Below, piece after piece: positions 45,464 to 52,702 of a DNA stretch of 64,000 bases (positions are counted from its first letter, which is position 1; every line of letters starts with the position of its first letter). The notes beneath the pieces were generated by a model. It made no database searches and had not been told where the DNA came from. It saw only the letters and a program-made list of their open reading frames with translations. This DNA is from Rhodobacteraceae bacterium CCMM004. GTDB taxonomy: Bacteria; Pseudomonadota; Alphaproteobacteria; Rhodobacterales; Rhodobacteraceae. The position numbers and the translations under genes are program-made. The stretch lies in the NCBI GenBank assembly GCA_004005435.1, contig RZWH01000005.1, positions 1 to 64,000 on the forward strand, read 5' to 3'.

Positions 45464-45587
45464 GCGTCGCACCCGGACGGTTGGGCTAGATTGCAACCAA
45501 GAGCCTTGTTGCGCCGAGCCATTCTTTCCGATGGGCAGCTCACCTGCCGGGCCGGAAAGTTCACCAATCAATTCAGTGGAGACGGGG

Positions 45588-45902
45588 ATGCTCACGCGTT
45601 CGACCAGATCGATGGTGACGTTTGCCAACGTCTTTACAATCGGAGACAGCCAGCAGGAGCATCCGGCCGGCACATATGAAGTCGTTGTCGAGGAAGAGCT
45701 GCTGCAAGGGCTCAGCTTTGAAGCCTACCGCCGTATTGCGACCCACCTCATGGTCCGCGGGCGAGGCGGAGCAGGCGGTCAAATGGCACTGCACACAACC
45801 ACCAAGGAGGATCTGGAATATGCAGTTGCATGTGATCGGGCCCTCTTTGAATGCATTCAAAACAGCGAAGCGGCGCTTTCTCCGCTGGAGGATACGACAT
45901 GA
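45588..45902 (+). CDS. Small conserved-type hypothetical protein
   Basis: This 104-residue protein has the pattern VTFANVFTIGDSQQEHPAGTYEVVVEEELLQGLSFEAYRRIATHLMV, which resembles a small alphaproteobacterial family I know only as hypothetical (a PAGTYEVETEEE...LSFxAYRR type). GGAGACGGGG precedes the start. A truncated relative lies at 49884-50030. Its stop overlaps the next gene (ATGA). Confidence 0.7.
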   Translation: MLTRSTRSMVTFANVFTIGDSQQEHPAGTYEVVVEEELLQGLSFEAYRRIATHLMVRGRGGAGGQMALHTTTKEDLEYAVACDRALFECIQNSEAALSPLEDTT

Positions 45903-46252
45903 CCACACCCGAATGGCTGAAACCCGGCATCTATGGCGCGTTCGTTGGCGCGGCCTTTGTCAGCATCATCGGTTTTTCCTGGGGCGGATGGATGACCGGT
46001 GGCGGCGCCGACAAGATGGCAAGCGAGATGGCACAGGACGAGGTGATCGCGGCACTTGTGCCCCTCTGTCTCGACATGTCCCGCACCGACATTGAACGCG
46101 TTGCAAAACTCGAAACGATCCGCGAGGCGTCGTCGTTCAAGCGGCGCGACGCGGTCATGGAAACCGGTTGGGCGACGATGCCGGGATCAGACGGCCCCAA
46201 CCGCGATCTGGCGCAGGCGTGTATTGCAGGTCTTGACCTTGATGCGTCGTAA
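45899..46252 (+). CDS. Hypothetical protein with N-terminal membrane segment
   Basis: The 117-residue protein has one hydrophobic helix near the start (GIYGAFVGAAFVSIIGFSWGGWM) followed by a soluble helical part (CLDMSRTDIERVAKLETI...). Unknown family. It overlaps the previous gene by 4 bp and precedes the repeat protein at 46254, so the three probably form an operon. Confidence 0.65.
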   Translation: MTTPEWLKPGIYGAFVGAAFVSIIGFSWGGWMTGGGADKMASEMAQDEVIAALVPLCLDMSRTDIERVAKLETIREASSFKRRDAVMETGWATMPGSDGPNRDLAQACIAGLDLDAS

Positions 46253-46253
46253 G

Positions 46254-47093
46254 ATGCCCGATCTTGCGGCCGTTTCGTTGACGAGCATCACGGGCCTGCC
46301 GTCAAAGGTGCCAAACCGTTTTGCCATAGCCTCTGCAAAATTTCTTGGGCTTGCCTTTATCGCGCTCATCGCGCTCGGATTGCCGTCTTTCGGTCAGGCT
46401 CAGGTTTCCCCCATTCCCGCGAATGCGCAGCCCAAAAGTTACGGCGATGGATGGGAATGCCTTCGGTCGTTTCGGCGTGTGGGTGATGAGTGTGTTGCCG
46501 TCATCGTTCCTGAGAATGCCTTCGCGACGAACCGAACCTATGGCGTCGGCTGGGAGTGCTTGCACGGGTTCCAGGAGGTCAAAGGCGCAGCCTGTCTCGA
46601 GGTCTTGGTTCCCGATGACGCGTATCTCGACCCGTCGGGCAAGAGTTGGAGCTGCTTTCGCGGTTACATGAAAGTGGACGATCTTTGCCAGGAGATCGTG
46701 CTGCCGCCAAATGCGTATCTAGCGGACAGCAGGTATGGACCTGGGTGGGAGTGCGACCGGAGCTACGAGATTGTCGGCGACATCTGCGTCGAAATTGCAG
46801 TCCCCGAGAACGCCTTTCTGAATGGGTCCGGCTATGGGCAGCCATGGAGTTGCGAGCGGGGATTCTTCGAAACCGACGATCGGTGCGAAGCCGTTGCAGT
46901 ACCGGAAAACGCCTTCTTTGTCGACGCCAGCTATGGGCCGGGCTGGAAGTGCGACCGGGGCTTTGCCGCGTCCGGTGATGGATGCACGGCGATCGATCTT
47001 CCCGATAACGCGCATCTCGACAGATCGGGAAACAGGTGGGAATGCCACCGCAACTATCAGCGATCACGGGGACGCTGCATCCTCAACGAGTAG
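46254..47093 (+). CDS. Secreted protein with seven Cys/Trp repeats
   Basis: The 279-residue protein has an N-terminal hydrophobic export signal (FLGLAFIALIALGLPSFGQAQ) and then seven ~30-residue repeats with the pattern P-[ED]-[ND]-A-x-x-G-x-x-W-x-C-x-R-x-[FY]-x6/7-C, for example PENAFLNGSGYGQPWSCERG. Each repeat has two cysteines that could form a disulfide. No known domain can be named; the periodicity suggests a periplasmic or surface adhesion-like module. An ATG 12 bp upstream (46242) is an alternative start. Confidence 0.7.
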   Translation: MPDLAAVSLTSITGLPSKVPNRFAIASAKFLGLAFIALIALGLPSFGQAQVSPIPANAQPKSYGDGWECLRSFRRVGDECVAVIVPENAFATNRTYGVGWECLHGFQEVKGAACLEVLVPDDAYLDPSGKSWSCFRGYMKVDDLCQEIVLPPNAYLADSRYGPGWECDRSYEIVGDICVEIAVPENAFLNGSGYGQPWSCERGFFETDDRCEAVAVPENAFFVDASYGPGWKCDRGFAASGDGCTAIDLPDNAHLDRSGNRWECHRNYQRSRGRCILNE

Positions 47094-47183
47094 GGCGCCC
47101 GCCCTGGATTGGAACTCGGCCCGTCGGCGCAAACGCATCAAGTGACCGGCCCGACGCGGAGCCGTCTTGGCAAAGGACATATC

Positions 47184-48383
47184 ATGAAACCGATCAATGA
47201 AGAAAAGCTGGAGACACGGCTGTCAACCATGGGCGCGCAAGCCCCACCTGACATGGTTGTGTCTCATCTGCCGCTTGCCGGCCATGCGATATCCAGGGAC
47301 GTCCCCACAGCGGTTGTCTATTGCGAGGGCAACTTCGGACGGATCGACGGGAAGACCGCGAATGGGCTGGTCCGCCACTCGCAGGCATATCGAGTTCTCT
47401 CGGTCATCGACAGCAGACTTGAAGGGCGCGACAGCGGGCAGGTGCTGGACAACGTGAGCAATGGCATCCCGATCCTTCAAGATCTCGAGGCTGCGGTTGT
47501 GCGGGAGGCAACCAACCCCGACACGTTGATCTACGGCATGGCGCCGTCGACTGGGAAGCTATCGCCCGCGGATCGAGAGATCGTGCTCGATGCAATCGCG
47601 CTGGGCATGAACATCGTCGCCGGTCTGCACGAATACCTTGGCGATGACCCCGAGATCTCGGCGGCTGCCAAAGCCGCCGACGTGACGATCCGCGATATCC
47701 GAAAACCGCGGCCCAGCAAGGACATGCGGTTGTTTGACGGAAGCATATCCAAGGTCAGGGCACTCCGCATCGCCGTGCTGGGAACCGATTGTGCCATCGG
47801 CAAGCGCACGACGGCGACCGTCCTGGCACAGGCGTTGAATGCCCGTGGAGTCAGGACAGTCCTCGTCGGCACCGGCCAGACCGGCCTCATGCAAGGCGCA
47901 AGATACGGTGTCGCAATGGATGCCGTCCCGCCGCAATTCTGTTGCGGCGAACTCGAACGCGCGATTGTGGCGGCGTCCCAGGAAGAAGAGCCAGACGTCA
48001 TCCTGATCGAAGGCCAAGGCTCACTCAGCCATCCGGCCTTTTGCACATCGGCGTTCATCCTGCGCGGAAGCCAGCCGCAGGCTGTCATTCTTCAGCATGC
48101 GCCCAAGCGGGCCCATCGCTGCGACTTTCCCGACATGCCAATGCCCGAGCCTAAGGACGAAATCGCCCTGATCGAAGCCTTTGCCGAGACACGGGTGATC
48201 GGTCTGACACTCAACCACGAAGCGATGTCGGAGGCCGAGGTCGATCATGAAATGAACCGTTTTGCGCGCGAACTCGGTATTCCGGTGACCGACGCGCTGA
48301 CGCGGCCGGTGGCGCGCCTGACCGACATGGTTCTGGACGCCTTTCCACAGTTTCGGCCCATGCCTGTCGTGGCCGCGGAATGA
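47184..48383 (+). CDS. DUF1611-family protein (DgcN-like)
   Basis: The 399-residue protein has the P-loop-type motif GTDCAIGKRTT (residues 200-210), a D-E-A-N-like N-terminal domain (AVVYCEGNFGRIDGKTANGLVRHS) and EGQGSLSHPAF, features of DUF1611. One member, DgcN, has been reported to acetylate D-glutamate in marine bacteria, together with DgcA. Here the partner is not DgcA but a racemase. AAAGGACA precedes the start. The stop overlaps the racemase start (ATGA). Confidence 0.75.
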   Translation: MKPINEEKLETRLSTMGAQAPPDMVVSHLPLAGHAISRDVPTAVVYCEGNFGRIDGKTANGLVRHSQAYRVLSVIDSRLEGRDSGQVLDNVSNGIPILQDLEAAVVREATNPDTLIYGMAPSTGKLSPADREIVLDAIALGMNIVAGLHEYLGDDPEISAAAKAADVTIRDIRKPRPSKDMRLFDGSISKVRALRIAVLGTDCAIGKRTTATVLAQALNARGVRTVLVGTGQTGLMQGARYGVAMDAVPPQFCCGELERAIVAASQEEEPDVILIEGQGSLSHPAFCTSAFILRGSQPQAVILQHAPKRAHRCDFPDMPMPEPKDEIALIEAFAETRVIGLTLNHEAMSEAEVDHEMNRFARELGIPVTDALTRPVARLTDMVLDAFPQFRPMPVVAAE

Positions 48384-49501
48384 CCTCGCCGCGTGTAGAA
48401 ATCGATCTGGGCAAGATCGAAGAAAACGCGCGATGTCTCGTCCGACGTCTGGGCGTCCGCGGTATCTCGGTCACCGGTGTGACCAAGGCCGTGTGCGGTC
48501 ATGCCGACGTCGCAATGGCCATGCTGGACGGCGGCGTCGTCGGCCTCGCCGATTCGCGCGTCAGCAACGTCTCTCGGATGCGGGCAGCCGGGATCGCATG
48601 CCCGATTTCGATGATCCGCGCGCCGATGGTGCACGAGATGAACGACGTCATCGGATCCTGTGACGCGAGCTACAATACGGAGATGGAGACGATCCTGAAG
48701 CTCGGCTCTGCCGCGAGGGATCAGGGTGCTGTGCACGATGCCATCCTGATGGTCGAAACCGGTGATATGCGCGACGGCATCATGCCCGAGGACCTCATAG
48801 ATTTCGCCTCAGGGGTCGTTGCAACGCCGGGCGTCACCCTCAGGGGGATTGCCGCAAACTTTGCCTGCATGGGCAACGTGGCACCGACGCCGGGTGACAT
48901 GGCCATGCTCTCGCGGCTGGCCGATCAGGTCGAACGTGCCTGCGGACCCTGCGTAGCGCTCGTGTCCGGCGGCGGCTCGGCCAATCTGGCATGGGCGCTC
49001 GGTGATGGGGCGACCGGGCGGATCAACAACCTGCGTCTGGGAGAGGCGATCCTGATGGGTATCGACCCGGTATCCGGGCGACCGATCGATGGTCTTCATA
49101 CAGATGCCTTTGCTCTCTTTGCCGAAGTCATCGAAGCAAGGCCCAAACCGGGCCCGATGCCGATGAGACCCAGAGCGCCGAAATGCGGCAAGCTCGAACT
49201 GGTTTCGAATAACGGGCAAGGAAACCGGGCCGTCCTTGCCATCGGGCAACAGGACACGGAAGCAAGCAGCCTTTGTCTTCCTCCTGGTTTCGGGTTCATC
49301 GGTGCCACGAGTGACCACACCGTTGTCGATACAGCCAAGTCCACGGTACCCGTCGGCTCCGAAATGAAGATGGGCCTGAGTTATAGCGCACTTATGCGGG
49401 CAATGAGTGCTCCTGATGTCGAAAAGGGTGTTCTCGAAAAGCAGTCGTTGAACGCTATGGCCAAGGACCGGGAAACCCACCCTGTCTTGAGAATTGCATG
49501 A
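48380..49501 (+). CDS. PLP-dependent alanine/ornithine racemase-type protein
   Basis: The 373-residue protein has the fold-type III racemase N-terminus VEIDLGKIEENARCLVRRLG and the PLP lysine in VTGVTKAVCG (K36), then MVETGDMRDGIMPED and the glycine-rich SGGGSANL. It resembles the alanine/ornithine racemase group (YhfX and Orr type). Coupled to the DUF1611 gene it probably interconverts an L/D amino acid in the same pathway. Substrate cannot be read. Confidence 0.75.
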   Translation: MTSPRVEIDLGKIEENARCLVRRLGVRGISVTGVTKAVCGHADVAMAMLDGGVVGLADSRVSNVSRMRAAGIACPISMIRAPMVHEMNDVIGSCDASYNTEMETILKLGSAARDQGAVHDAILMVETGDMRDGIMPEDLIDFASGVVATPGVTLRGIAANFACMGNVAPTPGDMAMLSRLADQVERACGPCVALVSGGGSANLAWALGDGATGRINNLRLGEAILMGIDPVSGRPIDGLHTDAFALFAEVIEARPKPGPMPMRPRAPKCGKLELVSNNGQGNRAVLAIGQQDTEASSLCLPPGFGFIGATSDHTVVDTAKSTVPVGSEMKMGLSYSALMRAMSAPDVEKGVLEKQSLNAMAKDRETHPVLRIA

Positions 49502-49674
49502 CGCCCGAATGATCAACCTCGGAGACCCACGGTTGTCAGGTTGCGCCGACCTGCCCGACACAGCGCCATGATAGAACGGCGGCCAATGCCCACATACAGA
49601 TGAGCCGCATTTGGGAATTCGATCCTGCTCGAGGCACAAAAAGTCCAGCGAAAATCCTGAAAGAGGAAATGATA

Positions 49675-49812
49675 ATGTATTTCAAAGATCTGACGGCCAA
49701 AGTTGCCGCCCTGCTGAAGCCCAAAACCGCAGAACCGTCGAAAAATAAACCGGATGTCAATGCGCCTGATACCAGCTCGACATCGCGAACGCCGAATACG
49801 ACAAAATCCTAA
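49675..49812 (+). CDS. Small hypothetical protein
   Basis: The 45-residue protein MYFKDLTAKVAALLKPKTAE... has a short amphipathic start and a disordered Lys/Pro/Thr/Ser tail; AAAGAGGAAA precedes either ATG 49669 or 49675. Family unknown. Confidence 0.4.
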   Translation: MYFKDLTAKVAALLKPKTAEPSKNKPDVNAPDTSSTSRTPNTTKS

Positions 49813-49883
49813 AGACTGCGTGGAAATGGATTGTTTTGGCATTCGGAGCTCAGACAGCTCTTCAAATCGACGGAGCTCCCGAT

Positions 49884-50030
49884 ATGGACGACCAAACAGC
49901 CAAGACCGTCGCGATGTTTGACCGGCCTTTCAACCTGGCCGGTTTCTATGCAACGCTTCCTGCCGGTGAGTATGATGTCGAGACAGAACTGGCCTCACCG
50001 TGCGATCGCAAGGACCCCGGGGCCCGGTAG
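49884..50030 (+). pseudogene. Truncated relative of the 45588 gene
   Basis: The 48-residue frame MDDQTAKTVAMFDRPFNLAGFYATLPAGEYDVETEL... matches the N-terminal half of the family seen at 45588 (xxF...LPAGxYxVExE) but then departs into unrelated sequence and stops, missing the LSFxAYRR part. GGAGCT precedes the ATG. It looks like a broken copy, near the right end of the outer island. Confidence 0.5.
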
Positions 50031-50510
50031 GCTGCGGCCATGGTCCAACTGCATCCACACGGATCCCATCCGGGGCAGACACGGAGCCTGTCCGTTCGAA
50101 TAGTGATCTCGACCATGCCTGCGCGCCTGACAAGCTGTCTGGAAAGGAGGTGTCACAGATCTGTCTCGATCAAATACTGGCCGATCTGAAGGAGCAACTC
50201 GTCGTGCAGGCAGACGGGGTGACTGACGCGCAAGTCCGCCATCTCTACTCGGGATCGCGTAAGCCACAAGACGGGGCCGATCCTATTGACCCTAAGAATG
50301 CCGACCCGGCAACGCGATCGTTGTCACGGTTTTGACCTTCTCCCCGATACCGGCGCGGCACGCGGCGGCGGTAGAGAAGTCCCCATCCGTGCGCAACCTG
50401 TGGTGTAGACTTCGCAGCGCACAGAGCAGACCAAAAGCCGTCGTAGACGCGGAAACGCCGAACTACGCGCTACTAAAAATTTATCGAGATGGGCCGTCTT
50501 ACGCCCAAAT
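50031..50510. other. Decayed region before attachment site B
   Basis: This stretch has only short open frames. One on the plus strand (ending 50335, with LKEQLVVQADGVTDAQVRHL) looks protein-like but has no start signal; another (50332-50559) runs straight through the attachment site. I support none as a gene. Confidence 0.5.
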
Positions 50511-50527
50511 TGGCGGAGAGACAGGGA
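50511..50527. other. Attachment site copy B (left end of Hachiman island)
   Basis: TGGCGGAGAGACAGGGA is identical over 17 bp to the 3' end of tRNA-Ser(CGA) at 57397-57413. Downstream lie TGACTTAA (50552-50559) and TGGACA (50561-50566), which recur in inverted orientation next to the tRNA copy (57363-57380), as expected for integrase arm sites. Confidence 0.8.
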
Positions 50528-51107
50528 GAATCCACCAAATCTGTAAGTCTTTGACTTAACTGGACATACAAGAGCGAAGGTTGCTTGTGTGTCTCACATT
50601 GTGTGCCACTGTATAGCCCGGATCTTTCGGAAAAGTCAAAGGTATCTGTTTGGGCAACCGGAGAAGTTTTATTCATGGTATCAGCTTAAGTATCAGAAAT
50701 AGAAATATATTCTTGTATTTAGGTGGATATCGTATTGGTTTTGGATTGCATGTTTGGAAGCTGGATACATCGAAGATTGAGATGAAGCAGGAAGGCAATC
50801 GGGTTTGAATGTGTATCATAAGATATTGATCATAAATGATTTAATAGAGAAGAAGATTATTATCTGGCCAGACAGATACTGGGTCGCATCTTGTCCTATA
50901 GGTGGCGCGATAGATTTATCTCATGGAAACAAGGGGATGGCTTAGGGCGGCAGCGAACATCGTACAACCTTCTGTCCTATAGTGTCGGGGAATGCTACCG
51001 GGACGCATCGGCTTGTTGCAGGGCTGTGTCGTATGGACCAGTTAGGCTAGTGCAGATGTAAAACAGATAGATACCGGACGCCGGGACATCCTTTCGGGGC
51101 AATGTTT
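50528..51107. other. AT-rich non-coding end of the island
   Basis: No gene can be supported. From about 50680 to 50930 the sequence is strongly AT-rich (runs such as AATGATTTAATAGAGAAG) and thus unlike everything around. It also holds the arm-type motifs and a TGTGTCTCAC box (50588-50597) that recurs as TGTGTCGCAC near the integrase start (57348). Confidence 0.6.
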
Positions 51108-51806
51108 TCAGCCTGAAAAGAGCCAGCGCAGAAGGCCGTAGACTGCCCCAAATGCCGCCCCTGCCATAGCTGCGAAGAACGCAACGACGATAGGCACGGC
51201 CCACATCTCATAGTAGCTGAGAACGCCAAGCCTCGGAACGACAAGACCGAAAACAAACCCCGCCACTGCGCCCCGCACACCCCAGCGCGCGCCGGTGAAG
51301 ATGATCGCCTGCATGGCAGACCGCAGCGCGTCCTTGTTGGCTTCGATCTTTTCAAGCCCGGCATGGTAGGCGTCTGTCAAAACGGATGGGGCATGGGGGA
51401 ATGTCCCGCTCGGCGCAGTAGTAGACTGGCCCTCGGAAAAATCCGCCGCAAAATCTTGAGGGCGGTTTTCCTGCGGTTGTGCCTGTGACAGGTGGGCCAT
51501 ATCGAGGCGCGTATCGCCACTGTCGATTGCAAAGCCGCGTTGCCGGGCTTCGTCTATCCAAGGCAGTTGTTTGCCCTCAGTCATGCGGTTGGCTTTGTCT
51601 GTCGCGTATTCGATAGCGGCAACGTCCATTTCAGGTGTTGAGTGCTTGGTGAACAACCGGGCGACCTTGCCGTTCGCTTCGTCTGTATTCGCCCCACCGT
51701 CCAGTAGGTCGAGAAAGTGAACCGCCCGGACAAACCTCTGGCCTCGGCGCTTGTTGGAATACCAGATCAGAACGGTTCCGACGCAGAGGATTGCAACGAT
51801 CCACAT
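51108..51806 (-). CDS. Membrane protein of the defence island
   Basis: This 232-residue protein has one N-terminal helix (MWIVAILCVGTVLIWYS), a soluble middle (~30-170) and two C-terminal helices separated by a short loop (GAVAGFVFGLVVPRLGVLSYYEM, IVVAFFAAMAGAAFGAVYGLL). A strong AAGGAAAGG site precedes the ATG. I do not recognise the family. It is divergent from the XRE gene and lies within the Hachiman island, so a role in defence is possible but not shown. Confidence 0.65.
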   Translation of the reverse strand: MWIVAILCVGTVLIWYSNKRRGQRFVRAVHFLDLLDGGANTDEANGKVARLFTKHSTPEMDVAAIEYATDKANRMTEGKQLPWIDEARQRGFAIDSGDTRLDMAHLSQAQPQENRPQDFAADFSEGQSTTAPSGTFPHAPSVLTDAYHAGLEKIEANKDALRSAMQAIIFTGARWGVRGAVAGFVFGLVVPRLGVLSYYEMWAVPIVVAFFAAMAGAAFGAVYGLLRWLFSG

Positions 51807-51932
51807 ATGGCCTTTCCTTTCAAGCAGCGACGGCCCACGGCCCCAAAGGCCCGGATAGCCTCGTTATCCTAAAATGGTATTATCCTGACTTGGGATTACC
51901 CGACTGCCTGCATCTGATCAACAGGCAGTCAC

Positions 51933-52187
51933 TTGACCAAGACCCTTCGCACACCGGAACACGTCTACCTGTGCCAGCGGCTCAGGCAGGCGCGGCTTGA
52001 TGCGGGGCTGACCCAAGCGGAGTTGGCAGAAAGACTGGACAAGCCGCAGTCCTTCGTTGCCAAAGTCGAGACGCAGGAACGCAGGCTGGACGTGATCGAG
52101 TTCGCCAAGTGGATGGCGGCTTGTGGGGGCTTGGACGCGGTGTCGGAAATCGTGGCGACCATCGCAGAAGGGCCGGGCGAAACCTGA
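51933..52187 (+). CDS. XRE-family helix-turn-helix regulator (TTG start)
   Basis: The 84-residue protein has a standard lambda-repressor-like HTH (LRQARLDAGLTQAELAERLDKPQSFVAKVETQERRLDV) and a short C-terminal helix. It starts with TTG at 51933. Such small regulators often control defence genes or islands; here it is ~515 bp from hamB on the opposite strand. Confidence 0.8.
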   Translation: MTKTLRTPEHVYLCQRLRQARLDAGLTQAELAERLDKPQSFVAKVETQERRLDVIEFAKWMAACGGLDAVSEIVATIAEGPGET

Positions 52188-52702
52188 CCGGGATTTCCGG
52201 GCCTGTGAGGCGCATTGTGTCCTTACGGCCGCTGCGCCAGTCAGAACATGACTAGGACGCTCAGCGGGCGTTTCTGAGCCTCTCTGGGCGCGTCTGCCTC
52301 TTGTCGGACCTGGCGCTGCGGCTCAACGGTTTTCCGCGCGCTTTCAAGCCCCTAGCTGATAGTCTGCACTGGCCAGTCACAGTACGGTCTGCCGGTGTGG
52401 GGCTGAGGGTACAGTAATCCACCACATCTAGCTGTTTCCAAACCGGCCAGTTGGGCTGCAAGAGCAAGGCTATGACCGCAGGCCATTCGCAGACCAACAA
52501 CCGATCCGATCAAAGAGACCGCGCTAGAAAAGCCGCCAATGCCCTGCTAAGGCGTACGGGCAGGCCCTTGGGAAGGAGGCGGCATGGGGAAAAACTGCGG
52601 CCTTGCAGGTGAAGAGATGGCCGCTTGAAAAAATCCGGCTCTTTTTCTGGCGTACGGGAAAACTCGAAAGTCACACAGCAGGCAAGAGCTACGTCGATAT
52701 GC
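52188..52702. other. Gap between the XRE gene and hamB
   Basis: No gene is supported in these 515 bp; open frames on both strands lack ribosome binding sites and family-like composition. I see no clear repeat or tRNA here. Confidence 0.5.

Larger units (their letters stand above)
42853..50510. mobile_element. Putative outer tRNA-Ser island without integrase
   Basis: The stretch from attachment-like site A to site B carries small genes of unknown function, a Crp/Fnr regulator and the DUF1611/racemase pair. It looks like an older integrated element stacked behind the present one. It has no integrase and several decayed genes at its right end, and its composition is closer to the chromosome than that of the inner island. 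Inferred from the att-like repeats only. Confidence 0.45.

Noticed and set aside
50140-50160. AAAGGAGGTG-like string resembling the end of a 16S rRNA gene.
   Set aside because: Only about ten bases match; the rest does not resemble rRNA.
50000-50335. A 111-residue frame containing a helical, acidic stretch.
   Set aside because: The perfect AAAGGAGGTG string inside it is not followed by a start codon at a useful distance, and no family is recognised.
50332-50559. A 75-residue frame crossing attachment site B.
   Set aside because: It reads through the island junction and into the arm sites; no start signal.
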